Source: Brachynemurus nebulosus (lineage: Eukaryota > Arthropoda > Insecta > Neuroptera > Myrmeleontidae). From it: DNA of 64,000 nt. The translations under genes were made by a program, and so were the position numbers. The DNA lies in NCBI GenBank assembly GCA_035578155.1, contig JAPWDM010000046.1, positions 2,511,472-2,575,471 on the forward strand. The letters are read 5' to 3'. Shown here one piece after another: positions 34,425 to 46,274 of the stretch (position 1 is its first letter; every line of letters begins with the position of its first letter). The notes under the pieces are model-generated. The model worked only from the letters and a program-made list of their open reading frames with translations. It was not told the DNA's origin and searched no databases.

Positions 34425-34640
34425 AATAGATATAGCTCTTTAAAAAAAAGTAAATCAACAATTTAAAGTTTTGCTCTATCTCTTACCATTTTCGAGATAT
34501 TTGGAAAATTAAATTTTTACCCTAATTTTTGAAGGGCGGTTTCACTCCTTCAAATCATTTTACTGCCGCTAAAAAAAATAGGTGTCCCTTATTTTTCAAT
34601 GTCCTTTAACATATCAAAGAATGAACACAATCGGAAGGGT
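34425..34640. repeat. diverged copy of the 50609-52073 palindrome arm
   Basis: GCTCTATCTCTTACC, TTTTCGAGATATTT and AATTAAATTTTTACCC occur in the same order as at about 51880-51925. It is clearly older, with many changes, and only one arm is present. Confidence 0.6.
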
Positions 34641-35443
34641 ACACCCTGGTGACATTCCTTGCAAGTGAATATTTAGAAAAGAAAAATCAGCCTTACCCAA
34701 ATATTTTATTTACAACAGATAAAGTGCATTTATGATGATCCTAAAGGCCATATATCAAATAAAATTAGTGCCAATGATATTATATAATATTCCCGTTATT
34801 TATCAAACTTCAATCCTCTGATCTCAATCTAAAATACATTTTCCAAAATCGTATCTCATACTGTTCAAGAATTGGTCTCCAAGTGTTAAACTGCTGTTGC
34901 TTTTCCAAATTGACTGTTCAAATACTACGGCTTGTGTAGTGTATTTTAAAAAATTTGTAGAAATGTAAAATTCTTATGATTTTTTATTTATTTATGAAGC
35001 TTTTTACTCTTTTAAATTGGCTTATAATTGTATGTACACTTTTATTTTTTCATTATGTTAATAAATGTATAAAAAATAAGATTAAATGGTTTGTGCATTG
35101 AAGTATGTTGAAATACTAGTTATAAGTATTAGCTTGTTTGTTTTAAATTGTATTTATTTAAACTGGCTTTTTTACCATTCTATAAAAGCCTGTAATTTAC
35201 ATTTTACAAAAATATAAATTTTTATTTATATTCACAGTGATCGATTCGAACGGAGACGTACATGATCCGTTTATAACTCGATGTCAATTAACACGCACAC
35301 CGACTGAAGAGAATTGAACTTACATAATATATTATATTAAAAGTACAATATTAAATATTAAATAATAAATAAATCAATATGTTAATAAATCAATAAACTG
35401 TAATTGAATATCTTTAAATATAATTTATATTGAATATTTTTAA
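34641..35443. other. non-coding, nothing recognised
   Basis: AT-rich sequence. No ORF, terminus or RNA gene was recognised. Confidence 0.3.

Positions 35444-35527
<84 letters not shown>
35444..35527. repeat. (TA)n microsatellite
   Basis: About 84 bp of TA. Confidence 0.95.
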
Positions 35528-35531
<4 letters not shown>

Positions 35532-35800
35532 TTGTCTTTATTAGCGGACTTACAAAACCCACTAAAATTTCAAACTGTCCTGTTCAGGATTCCACTTTAT
35601 TGCATGGAACCAGATTAACAGAAAAAAATTTTCTATTTGCTCGTTTTCCAACTAATTATGATTCTTAGCAAAAACTGAAATGTTTCGGTTTTTGGGTACG
35701 TAATAAATTCACTTTCGCTTCATTGTTATTTAGGAAAGCTTATATACAAAAAAGCGTATAATACAAAAAACTGGAGGACTATTATTATTTTGCTTCCAAG

Positions 35801-36541
35801 TAGAGATGTCGATTCTCCAAAAAAAAAGATCGATTTTTGGATCGATTTAAATCGAAATCAAAAAAAATCGATTCGAAACAAAAAAAAATCGGCTAAAAAA
35901 AAAATCAATTCTGTGAGATCGATCTAAAAAATCGAAATTTTGTAAAGTTTAATAAAATTAGCTGATAATTTTTATTTAAGGGACTTACTTGATAGTACGT
36001 AGGTAATATCGGTAATATCGTGTAAAAACGCCTTGTAAGGTATTATATTTGTAAAGGCGGTGACTGAGTTAACTTTTCAATTATAATTATAAAACATAAA
36101 GCAATTGAATATGTAGGACGAATACCACGAATTGAACCAAGTTTATTCAAAAATTTCAATCAAACTGACAAAAAAATGTTTTCTAAATAAGTCGCTTTTG
36201 TGGGAAAGGGATCGTCGTTTGCACAGATAGGTGGTCTCTTCCTTCCTTTTGTAGTAATAGTCTGACTTATATAGAGCCATAGCAGGGGTTCGTTGATATA
36301 ACGAGTAAAAAGTGACAATTAACAATAGAGTTTTTGGTTTATCATTTTAACACATGTTTCTTTGTAGAATTCTGAATTACTATCAAAATGAAGTTATTTT
36401 TGGAAAAAATCGGTTATCGATTTCTTACTTTTAATAATTGATTCATGAATCGATTCAAATGAGAAAAATCGAAAAAAGAATCGATTTTTTAAGCTTCGAT
36501 TAATCGATTTTCGATTAATCGATTTAAAATCGACATCTCTA
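35801..36541. mobile_element. hAT-type MITE rich in ATCGAT
   Basis: The termini are TAGAGATGTCGATT and AATCGACATCTCTA. The flanks CTTCCAAG and CTTCCAAA (7 of 8 identical) form the duplication. Both ends are packed with ATCGAT / AATCGATT copies, as in the MITE at 46275. At 741 bp it has no transposase. Confidence 0.8.
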
Positions 36542-37178
36542 CTTCCAAAGCTACTAAAGTAACGGAAGTGTTGTGATCACTTTCGAAATACGAACATTTT
36601 CTTCTTCCTTAAATGAAAATTTTCACGTTTAGGGCATTTTACGTTTTAAGGCTTCCTGAAGAATTTTGGCTTCGTGTCTGTTAGTCCGTCCACTGTCTAT
36701 CCGTCTATGTGTCAGCAAAATCACACGAAGTGGCATATCTTCTGAACTATTCGATTTTTTTATGAAGATGATCCCTTACGAATATCATTGTAATCGGAAT
36801 GATGGTAGCCACGACACTACTATGAAATCCCATTAAATATGATGATTAATATTAAAATTGATCGGGAACCTTGGCTCAGGATGTGTCCATACTTTTCAAG
36901 CGCACGGTGCTCCAGAACTCTTACAGCTCTCTACTTATAATACACCGGTCAATTTAAACATGCAAGGGTACAAAAATTAGGGGAGAGCTGAAAATTGGTA
37001 TGAATGTTCGGAACACCATTATAAATAATTGTTGAAAAGTCCTCATCGATCCTGTACTGTGGAAGAAATTTTATTCAAGGTCAAAGGGGTCAAAAATGGG
37101 TTTTTCGCGTTTTTCAGCAAAACGGTAAGTTTTATCATAAAATTAAGTCCAACAAAAATTGTAGATCATATAATTTGA

Positions 37179-40047
37179 TCTTGCGGACATCATTTAATAA
37201 TTTAACTAATTCAAATATTTTTTTAGTTTACTAACGGTGAAAAAATTTTTTAAACCGATTGAGTAGTTAATTTTTGGCATTTTTAGTTCCCCAATAGCCT
37301 AACGGATCTCATATAAGATACCTTAAGTCCATTTAAAATTGTTTAGCTTTCTAATATTAATGAATAATAGTTTTCCTAGCATAATTTTTTTCCTAGCATA
37401 TAAACATTATTATTATGTTATTTTTCTACAATATTTAATAATATTATATCATGACATTGCCTTCATTATCTTGTTCATTTAAAATTCAATAAAAAAAAAA
37501 TTCTTTATTACATATGCTTAAAATATCTGGTTAATTTTAATTTAAAAAAATTGAGACAGAGATATGGTATTTATTATACTAGTCCAAGCAAATTACTGAT
37601 TAAAACCATGTTTTTTGCCAAAATTAGTACCTGGAAGGGAAGATATGGAAAAGATAGGAAAAAATCCGTAGAATTCGATGAACTATTTTTAAACAGCTGA
37701 ATCATGTGGGAAGTTCCTCAAAATGGCGACCAAAGAAGGCCAAAAACAGTTTTTTGCATTTTTTAAAAAGACTGAATTTCCTACAAAAAAATGTTTCGTA
37801 CAAAAGTTGTAGAACTATTTAATATCAACAGCATGAGACCAATTTCATGAAAATTAGTGCATAAACAAATTAGTTATCGCCAAAAAACCGCCGAAAATCG
37901 CGATTTTTTCAATTGCTTATACTTTAAAGGGACAAAAATATTTTTTTATGAAACTTGGTAAAAGTATAGTTCCTGGCAAGTAGAATAGGAACGTTTTTGA
38001 AAAATTGCAAAATATTTAGTAATTTTTGCAAAAATCAATTTTTTTGAAAAAAAGACGTTTTCGCAGAATTTGATTTAACCAGGTTCTGGACCACCTGCAG
38101 ACACGTTTACGAGCTTAAAATTTTCTTAAAGATTTGTAGTAACGTATGCAATAAGTGCGCGCATTATTAAGTTATTCAAAGTATACAAAATAAATGACCG
38201 AAAGATTAATGATTTTTATGAATCCAGCAAACTTCGATTATTTTTCATATTTTGAAATTTTATTTTTTTGATTATGTTTTTAAAAATCATTAGGTTAGAG
38301 CTGTAAATAGGTTGAAAAGTATTACTTATGATTCTCCAGCCCCATTTTTTGAGATAAAGTTATTTTCAATGGCTAAAGTGGAAAACCTCATAAGTCAATT
38401 TTTTCCAGTTTTCAGTTTTTACTCTTAAGAGTTTCAGAATAGTGCTAGGCACTACTCCACCAAATTTCGATTTCCAGCCTTATTTTGTTAAGATAAAGTT
38501 CATTTGCAGGCCAGATTTTTTTTTGGGACAATAAAGAATCTGGCCTGGAAAGTGCAAATGAAACACGGATAACATTTGACAAATTGTATGTATGAAAGCA
38601 ACATATAATGTTTAAAATCCTGGTAAGTGTATTTTTTAAATTTCCCGGCACTCGAAAAAAACTTCTCTTGGTACCACCTTTATTATTACCTATTTGATAT
38701 ATCTCTAGAAGCCATAAATATGGACTATCGCTTACGAGGTTTTGTGGGCTGATGCCTAGCATAACCGTGAAGCCCTTAAGAACAAAATCTTAAAACTAAA
38801 AAAAATACCTACGAAGTTTTTCACTTTAACCATTGAAAATAACTTTATCTAAAAAAATGGGGCTGGAGAATCATAAGTAATACTTTTCAACCTATTTACA
38901 GCTCTAACCTAATGATTTTTAAAAACATAATCAAAAAAATAAAATTTCAAAATATGAAAAATAATCGAAGTTTGCTGGATTCATAAAAATCATTAATCTT
39001 TCGGTCATTTATTTTGTATACTTTGAGTAACTTAATAATGCGCGCACTTATTGCATACGTTACTACAAATCTTTAAGAAAATTTTAAGCTCGTAAACGTG
39101 TCAGCAGGTGGCCCAGAACCTGGTTAAATCAAATTCTGCAAAAACGTCCTTTTTTCAAAAAAATTGATTTTTGCAAAAATTACCACATGTTTTGCAATTT
39201 TTCAAAAACGTTCCTATTCTACTTGCCAGGGACTATACTTTTGCCAAGTTTCATAAAAAAATATTTTTATCCCTTTAAAGTATAAGCAATTGAAAAAATC
39301 GCGATTTTTGGCGGCTTTTTTGCGATAACTAATTTGTTTATGCACTAATTTGCACGAAATTGGTCTCATGCTGTTGAAATTAAATAGTTCTAGAACTTTC
39401 GTACGAAACATTTTTTTGTACGAAATTCAGTCTTTTTAAAAAATGCAAAAAACTGTTTTTAGCCTACTTTGGTCGCCATTTTGAGGAACTTCCCACATGA
39501 TTCAGCTGTTTAAAAATAGTTCATCGAATTCTACGGATTTTTTCCTATCTTTTCCATATTTTCCCTTCCAGGTACTAATTTTGGCAAAAAACATGGTTTT
39601 AATCAGTAATTTGCTTGGACTAGTATAATAAATACCATATCTCTGTCTCAATTTTTTTAAATTAAAATTAACCAGATATTTTAAGCATATGTAATGAAGA
39701 ATTTTTTTTTTATTGAATTTTAAATGAACAAGATAATGAAGGCAATGTCATGATATAATATTATTAAATATTGTAGAAAAATAACATAATAATAATGTTT
39801 ATATGCTAGGAAAAAAATTTTTATAAACTGGATCGATTTTGAAAATTTTTTCACTATTATTCATTAATATTAGAAAGCTAAACAATTTTAAATGGACTTA
39901 AGGTATCTTATATGAGATCCGTTAGGCTATTGGGGAACTAAAAATGCCAAAAATTAACTACTCAATCGGTTTAAAAAATTTTTTCACCGTTAGTAAACTA
40001 AAAAAATATTTGAATTAGTTAAATTATTAAATGATGTCCGCAAGACC
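37179..40047. repeat. 2.9-kb inverted repeat, arms ~1.26 kb
   Basis: The left arm (37179 to about 38445) and right arm (about 38755 to 40047) are inverted copies with a few percent difference; for example GTCCAAGCAAATTACTGATT at 37583 against its complement at 39600. The spacer is about 310 bp. Both outer ends carry the same block as the units of the tandem array that follows. No ORF of note. Confidence 0.85.
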
Positions 40048-40662
40048 CTCACGTTCTGCCATAAGTTATATGACCCGCCAGGATCCATTGATCCCATAAT
40101 TGTAAAAAATAAACTAGCCGACCAGTTCTGAAAATTTTTTCACTGTCAAAGATCTAAGCTATTTTAGATAGATATAGATTACGTAATGTAAGTTCCGCCA
40201 AGGTCTATGGGACCCAAAATTGTCAAAAATAAACTAACTGATCGATTTTAAAAATTTTTTCACTGTTAGAGAGCTAAACTATTTTAAAAAAATATAGATT
40301 ACCTTATGCAAGGTCCGCTAAAGTCCACTGGATCTAGAAGTGTCAAAAATAAAATAAGCGACCGATTTTGAAAATTTTTTCATTGTCAAACAGCTAAGTT
40401 ATTTTAGGTAGATATAGAATACGTAATGTAAGGTCCGCCAAGGTCCATTGGACCCAAAAGTGTAAACAATAAACTAACCGACCGATTTTGGAAATTTTTC
40501 ACTGTTAGAGAGCTGAACTATTTTAGATAGATATAGATTAGCTTATGTAAGGTCCGCTAGGGTCCATTGGATCTAAAAGTGTCAAAAATACAATAACCGA
40601 CTGATTTTAAAAAGTTTTTCACTATTACAGAGGTAAACTATTTTAGATGGATTTAGCTTATA

Positions 40663-41982
40663 AGGTGTGTTCAAAAAGTATCGCGAATTTTGTGTATTTT
40701 CAAAAATTATTTATTTATTCGTGAATATCTATTTTGTCCCCTTCAAAGTAATCCCCCTAGGATATTATACATTTGTGCCAACGTTTTTTCCAATCTTCGA
40801 AGCACTTCAAAAAATCATTTTTTTGTATCTTGTTCAACTCCTCCTTCGATGCCGTCTTTATCTCGTCAATCGTGGCGTAGCGTCGTCCTTTCATGGGCCT
40901 CCTCAGTTTCGGGAACAAGAAAAAGTCACAGGGGGCCAGATCTGGGAAATACGGCGGCTGCGGTATCATTAGTGTGTTGTTTTTGGCCAAGAAGTCGCGT
41001 ACAAGCAGAGATGTGTGAGCAGGAGCGTTATCGTGGTGCAAAAGCCAATTTTTGTTTTTCCACAAATTCGGGCGTTTCTGACGGATTGCTTCGCGCAAAT
41101 TGCGCATAACTTGCAGGTAGTATTCCTTATTCACCGTTCTACCCTGTGGCAAGAACTCATGATGCACCACGCTCCTGCAATCGAAGAAAATTGTAAGCAA
41201 AACTTTCACATTCGACCGAACTTGGCGTGCTTTTCTCGGTCTTGGTTCGTGCGGCAACTTCCATTGAGATGATTGAGCTTTGGTTTCCACGTCATAACCA
41301 TAAACCCACGATTCGTCACCAGTTATGACCCTCTGGAGCAAATTCGGGTCGTCGCGGACAGATTCCAACATCTCATTAGCAATGTTCATGCGATGCTGTT
41401 TTTGATCGAAATTGAGCAATTTTGGTACGAATTTTGCGGCGACCCGTCTTATGCCCAAATTATCGATTAAAATCAAATGGCACGAGCCAATCAATATGCC
41501 TAGGTCCTCGGCAATTTCTCTAACGGTGATTCGACGATTGGCCAATACCATTTTCTTCACTTCATCAATTTTTTCGTCTGTTGTTGAAGTGCTCGGGCGT
41601 CCGGCACGCTCTTCGTCGTTCACATCTTCTCGGCCTTCTGAAAACATTTTGTACCACCGATAAACGTGGCTTTTGTCCAAAGTAGCTTCTCCGTATGCCA
41701 CAGTCAACATTCGGAATGCATCCGCGCACTTAATTCCGTTTTTCACACAAAATTTGATACAGGTTCTTTGTTCCATTTTTTTTTAATAGGTAAAAATCGA
41801 AGACGAACCAAACACCGTGCAAGCAAAGCAGCTGTCAACAATTAACTGAACATTCAAAATGGCCGAACTTGTCAGCATAAGTGAGAGACATATGTACCAA
41901 CATAACGCCACAAAAAAATCGAAATTCGAATATACGTAACCCGCGAAAATTAAAAATTCGCGATACTTCTTGACGTATGTTG
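40663..41982 (-). mobile_element. mariner transposon, full length
   Basis: 1,320 bp flanked by TA on both sides. The imperfect terminal inverted repeats share TCAAAAAGTATCGCGAATTT (left) and TCAAGAAGTATCGCGAATTT (right, complement). It encodes an uninterrupted transposase. The insertion is inside a unit of the 121-bp array, so it is younger than the array. Confidence 0.9.
40757..41776 (-). CDS. mariner transposase, intact, D,D34D
   Basis: 339 codons from ATG 41776 without a stop, close to the usual ~345 residues of mariner transposases. The N-terminal part has the two helix-turn-helix regions (CIKFCVKNGIKCADAF ... HVYRWYKMFSEG and ITVREIAEDLGI). The catalytic residues are the Asp in VITGDESWVYGYD, the Asp in HHDNAPAH and, 34 residues later, the Asp in LAPCDFFLFP. 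The diagnostic YxPDLAPCD motif is present with Phe at x (YFPDLAPCD), which is unusual because this site is normally Ser. It catalyses cut-and-paste transposition at TA. Antisense ORFs over this stretch are shadows. Confidence 0.93.
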   Translation of the reverse strand: MEQRTCIKFCVKNGIKCADAFRMLTVAYGEATLDKSHVYRWYKMFSEGREDVNDEERAGRPSTSTTDEKIDEVKKMVLANRRITVREIAEDLGILIGSCHLILIDNLGIRRVAAKFVPKLLNFDQKQHRMNIANEMLESVRDDPNLLQRVITGDESWVYGYDVETKAQSSQWKLPHEPRPRKARQVRSNVKVLLTIFFDCRSVVHHEFLPQGRTVNKEYYLQVMRNLREAIRQKRPNLWKNKNWLLHHDNAPAHTSLLVRDFLAKNNTLMIPQPPYFPDLAPCDFFLFPKLRRPMKGRRYATIDEIKTASKEELNKIQKNDFLKCFEDWKKRWHKCIIS

Positions 41983-42308
41983 TATGAGGTCGGCCTTGAA
42001 TCTTTTAAGCGCCAAAAATAAACTAACTGAACGATTTTGAAAATTTTTTCGCTGTTAGAGAGCTAAAATATTTTAGATAGATATAGATTACCTTATGTAA
42101 GGTCCGACAGAGTCCATGGGACCTAGAAGTGTCAAAAATAAAATAACTGACTGATTTTGAAAATTTTTTCAGTATTGCAGAGGTAAGCTATTTTAGATAA
42201 GTACAGTATGTTATCTGAGATCCACCACTGTCCTGCGGATGCAAATGCGGCATAGAAAACTACACAACGGGTTTTAAAAATACTTTTACTGTTAGAAAGA
42301 TAAAATAT

Positions 42309-42310
<2 letters not shown>

Positions 42311-42396
<86 letters not shown>
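42311..42396. repeat. (TA)n microsatellite, left of a Tc1 MITE
   Basis: About 85 bp of TA. Together with the array at 42919 it forms one array split by the Tc1-derived insertion. Confidence 0.95.
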
Positions 42397-42399
<3 letters not shown>

Positions 42400-42915
42400 T
42401 CTGTTAAGTAAGATCGTGGTCAAGCATACTAACAAATGGTAAAAGTTTTTCTCTAAACATTTTATGAGCAGATAGAGTGAACCTTTGTCTACTACGCACT
42501 TTAAAGAAAGATTCAGTTGTTTGTCTATTGTTAGAATAACAAGTGAAGAACCATGGGTGCCAAATACGCGAGACGAATGTCAAATCTTACATCGTTACAT
42601 TCGACTGGCCGTCAGAGTCGCCCAATACCAATCCGATTAGGTCACATATCAAGTACAAACTTCGAGGAAAACGCATATATACATTTAAAGCAGTTAACTC
42701 GCGAGATTCGTCTCAATCTAAAAAATTGAAATCTAAGAAATTCGTCAATTTAACTAAAAGTATGCCTCGAAAATAGCGTCATCACCGGCGATTATCGACG
42801 CCGGTGGTAACGGGACACCTTATTAAGCTATTAAGTGGAACGTATATATGTATTACAAAATTTTTTTAAATAAATTTTTATATAAATTATTTTGACCACG
42901 ATCTTACTTAACAGA

Positions 42916-42918
<3 letters not shown>
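42397..42918 (+). mobile_element. Tc1-derived MITE inserted in a TA array
   Basis: Perfect inverted ends CAGTCTGTTAAGTAAGATCG / CGATCTTACTTAACAGACTG continue to about 27 bp. The element is 522 bp with TA on each side, contributed by the microsatellite. It keeps a remnant of transposase coding sequence. Confidence 0.9.
42590..42773 (+). pseudogene. Tc1 transposase C-terminal remnant
   Basis: The frame reads FDWPSESPNTNPIRSHIKYK, matching the end of the Tc1 DDE domain (DWP.QSPD.NPIE). Here the usual Asp-Leu and Glu positions are replaced by Asn-Thr and Arg, so the catalytic Glu is lost. The N-terminal two thirds are deleted. Confidence 0.65.

Positions 42919-43011
<93 letters not shown>
42919..43011. 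repeat. (TA)n microsatellite, right of the Tc1 MITE
   Basis: About 93 bp of TA. Confidence 0.95.
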
Positions 43012-43013
<2 letters not shown>

Positions 43014-43430
43014 GAGGTCCACCGGGATCTTGCAGATGCGGAAACACCAGAAATAAGCTACCGAACCGATTCTCAAAATTTTCTCATTGCTAGAGAACTA
43101 ACTTATTTTAGGTGGATAGCACTATGTTGTACAAAGTCCGTTCGGGGTCTTGGGTCCCAAATATACCAAAAATAAATAACCCAGCCGATTCTGAAAATTC
43201 TTTTACTCTTAGAAAGCTAAACTATTTTAGATGGGTATAAATATGAACTACCCAATCGATTTTGAACATTTTTTCACCATCAGAAAGTTAAACTATTTTA
43301 AATAGATATATGCGCCAAGCGCCTTATGCGAAAAAGCGCCAAAAATTAACTACTCAACTGATTTTGAAAATGTTTTCACTCTTAGAAAGCTGAATTATTT
43401 TAAATGGGTACAGGTCTTAGATGAGATCCA
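43012..43430. repeat. diverged units of the ~121-bp array
   Basis: Three or four degraded units with GATTCTGAAAATTCTTTTAC and AGAAAGCTAAACTATTTTAG blocks. A tract GAAATTCGCTAT...GATGCTGCGAC at 43449-43475 recurs at 47567 and 30156. Confidence 0.6.
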
Positions 43431-43669
43431 CCAGTGCCCAATATTTGGAAATTCGCTATGTTATGTAGATGCTGCGACAGGGGTATTATTCTTATTTAAT
43501 TACATTTACCGTAGGCATCACAAAGCATTGCCAGTAATCATTTTTTTTTTAAATATCAATCAATTTTGCTCACTTTGACAGAATTTAGTCCTACTAACAA
43601 TCAGGTAATATATATGGCGAAGAATATTTAACTTTGTCAAATTTTCACTTAAATATAGAAATATACTTT

Positions 43670-43712
43670 TTCACAAACTAGTTTTCGGTTTCTTAAACCA
43701 TCCTCAGGTGAA
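43670..43712 (-). ncRNA. hammerhead-ribozyme-like motif of the Penelope element
   Basis: On the element's sense strand: stem I strand UUCAC (43712-43708), core CUGAGGA (43707-43701), stem II GGUUU-AAG-AAACC (43699-43687), core GAA (43686-43684), a palindromic AACUAGUU that can form stem III (43683-43676), U at the cleavage position, and stem I return strand GUGAA (43674-43670). This is the linear order of a type I hammerhead. One extra U (43700) lies between the core and stem II, which may weaken it. Hammerheads are known from Penelope-like elements; activity here is unproven. Confidence 0.5.
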
Positions 43713-44036
43713 CTCTGAATTGAACTGAAGTCTGTTGGGAACAGGTATGTATATATTTAAAGAAAATAAAATTAAAAATAAACAGAAAGCAGGTTGAAAT
43801 GTAGTTGGTTCAGAGATGGGAAAAACCCAGAAGGGAGGTAAACAATTTACATGTGTACCGGAAACGGGGTGGCAAAATTACGAATCGAGGTGAAAACAAG
43901 TTTTGGTGGATAACAAAAATAGTGGGCGTGACGATTACACAATGAGGATTAGAAATTGAAAGAAAGTAACTGATTAAACTTCAATTTGACAGTGATTAAG
44001 AAATATCTTAACAGAATTATATTGGACAAAAAGTAA

Positions 44037-44507
44037 TTAATTTAATAGGTTATGAAGGGGAGATTTATTTAATTCAATTTGGTCATTCAAAACGACTACA
44101 TTTGGATCATTTTTTAATTTGTTAATTTCCAAAACTTCAAATATACTCGTATTCAATTTTTGTCCTTTTTCACAAAAATGAAGGATTTTGGGTTTGTAGT
44201 CTGGTTTAACAGAATGTCCCTTTTCTAAAAGGTACAGACCAAAGTTTGAGGTATGCTTATGAGAGGTAATATGTTCACGGTATCTAATTTCGAAAGATCT
44301 TCCCGATTGGCCAATATATGCTGCATTACATTCTCCACAGTTTAACCGATAAACGCCAGATTTTTTGTATGGATCAGTTTTTTCTTTAGCATTAAAAATG
44401 GATTGACTAATATTATTAACTGAATGAAAAGTGGGGGTTAGACAAAATGACAAAATGAATTGAAACAGTTTTCCGATTTTTTGGGAAATGTTTCCTAAAT
44501 ACGCCAA

Positions 44508-44589
<82 letters not shown>

Positions 44590-44836
44590 TGGGATCGGGG
44601 TTGATCGGGATAATTGAAGGATAGATTTGTTCTATAGTAAGTTTTTGTAGTTTTTTATTTATGAGCTTTTGTATGAAGTTTGGTGAAAAACCATTGGAGA
44701 CTGCTATTTGTTTAATGGTATTGAGTTCTACTGTTCTGTCTTTAGGATCAAGTGGAATAGAAAAAGCTCTGTGGATCATAAACCTATTCCACTTGATCCT
44801 AAAGACAGAACAGTAGAACTCAACACCATTAAACAA
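44037..44836 (-). pseudogene. Penelope RT C-terminus plus GIY-YIG endonuclease, broken
   Basis: Part one (44836 to about 44590) contains the RT thumb/linker (IPLDPKDRTVELNTIKQIA). A 75-bp TA array then shifts the frame. Part two (44507-44037) carries the GIY-YIG nuclease: GVYRLNCGECNAAYIGQSGR, then RYREH with the catalytic Arg, and a Glu in SIFEVLEI. The Cys pair just before YIG is the Penelope-specific CCHH-type knuckle. The GIY-YIG domain itself is unbroken, but no complete RT-endonuclease protein can be made. Confidence 0.85.
44511..44585. repeat. (TA)n microsatellite inside the Penelope element
   Basis: About 75 bp of TA between the RT and endonuclease parts. Confidence 0.95.
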
Positions 44837-45112
44837 ATAGCAGTCTCCAATGGTTTTTCACCAAACTTCATACAAAAGCCCATAAACAAAAACTACAAAT
44901 CATGTAGTTTGAGCCTGTTTCATATCTCTAACCCCAGTAAATCTGAAGATATTCATTATTCGTATATACCTACGTACATTAATATGCAAAAAATTTCTAT
45001 CCAGGTTTTTGGTTTTCTCTATTCCTTAGGCTTTAAAAAGTCAAGATTCGGTGAAAACCAAGCATATTCAGGAATATTATTCATTTATATAAGTACTAAT
45101 CTTTTAAGTTGA
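44756..45112 (+). mobile_element. inverted second Penelope fragment
   Basis: 44770-44890 on the + strand repeats the linker region of the - strand copy (IPLDPKDRTVELNTIKQIA and PNFIQKPINK). The junction at about 44735-44790 is a near palindrome around TCCACTTGATCCTAAAGACA. Downstream the reading drifts into non-homologous sequence. Confidence 0.7.
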
Positions 45113-45750
45113 TTTATTTTTTTGCACAAAAATTAAAAGTTGAGACATGATTACTGCTAGTTCATTTCTTAATAGATCAGAAAATAAGACGACCTACAAT
45201 TGAACTTAACCTATACAGATACGTATCTACTTGTCGTAAAAATCCCAAAAATAAACTGGAATAAAATTTTATTCACCATGTCCGCTGTACCTTAGCTCGA
45301 AGACTGAATGGGCTATAAAGCTTCTAGTTATAGCAATCGGTTGTCCCTAACTGTATCTGCAACTCTTATTTGTTAGGTTAGGTTACGTTGAGTTAAGTTG
45401 GGTTAGGTTAGGTTATATTTGGTTTTTGTGTGGAAGAAATGGAAACTCTCAAAATAGTCACCTGCATACAGCCACGGATTTTCTAATTCTTACTTTATCA
45501 TCATATAAAGTTTTTCCGGTATCATGGAACAATTTTTTGTATAACTCTAATATCGAAATATTTTCATTAATAAAACAAGTGATGCACTATATAACGGAAA
45601 ACCGAACAACAATATAAATACTTTTTAGCGAATTTCGAAAACTCGAAATTCAGCTATTACGGCCGGTGTCAAGTTGGAACCTGAGCACGGGGCTATGGCA
45701 AAAATCTGCTTTGAGGTCCTTAGAATACGAAATGATATTCACTAAAATTT
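45113..45750. other. non-coding, with TTAGG-like tract and hAT-MITE-like block
   Basis: GTTAGGTTAGGTTACG and GGGTTAGGTTAGGTTATA at 45374-45418 are degraded insect telomere-type units. A block at 45625-45755 (CGAATTTCGAAAACTCGAAA then TTCAGCTATTA) matches sequence inside the hAT MITE at about 29778-29880. Confidence 0.5.

Positions 45751-45824
<74 letters not shown>
45751..45824. repeat. (CA)n/(TA)n compound microsatellite
   Basis: Seven AC dinucleotides followed by about 60 bp of TA. Confidence 0.95.
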
Positions 45825-45827
<3 letters not shown>

Positions 45828-46266
45828 GGATGCCCAGAAGTAGGTTTTCTGGCCATTTTTTTTATTATTTTTTATCATTTAATCATTTGAAGCAATTTCT
45901 GGAGAACAAAGATTAGCTGTTACTTTACGATATTTAGCCACTGGTGACTCTTTTACAAGTCTATATAATATTTTACAAGTTATATAATTCAAGTCGTAAC
46001 ACGTTGATAACAATTACACAAACGTTTAAAAAATTTAAACATTAATGGACAACGTTCACCGTGTACACACTAGAATAGAACCGAGGCACGAATTCCTTTG
46101 ATGTACCGACTCGATATGGCTCGCCGTTGCTTCGCCTCGGCATGTATCTGAGGCATATTACCGCGCTCTGAACAGACGTATACACTTGAGCAAGTGTACG
46201 TCCTCGGCTTGCCTCATGTGCATTCGTGCTCACGTGTGTACCCGGCTTTACGAAAACAAATGATAT
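45825..46266. other. non-coding, nothing firm
   Basis: A GC-richer patch at 46040-46250 (CGAGGCACGAATTCC, GCCTCGGCATGT) has no convincing ORF on either strand. Confidence 0.3.
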
Positions 46267-46274
46267 CTATTCAC

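Larger units (their letters stand above)
40048..42310. repeat. ~121-bp tandem repeat array (interrupted by mariner)
   Basis: About eight imperfect units share AAGGTCCGCCAAGGTCCATT, GTCAAAAATAAACTAACCGA, GATTTTGAAAATTTTTTCAC and GAGAGCTAAACTATTTTAGA. The mariner at 40663-41982 splits one unit. Diverged units continue at 43012-43430 and again at 46980-47560. Confidence 0.8.
43640..44836 (-). mobile_element. Penelope-like element, 3' part
   Basis: On the - strand: end of the RT region, a linker interrupted by a TA array, a GIY-YIG endonuclease, then a ~390-bp downstream region with a hammerhead-like motif. The RT palm is missing. A second, inverted fragment abuts at 44756. Inverted or tandem partial copies are usual for this class. 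Confidence 0.85.

Noticed and set aside
40690..41663. + strand ORFs opposite the mariner transposase
   Set aside because: They are shadows of the intact - strand transposase, which carries all the motifs.
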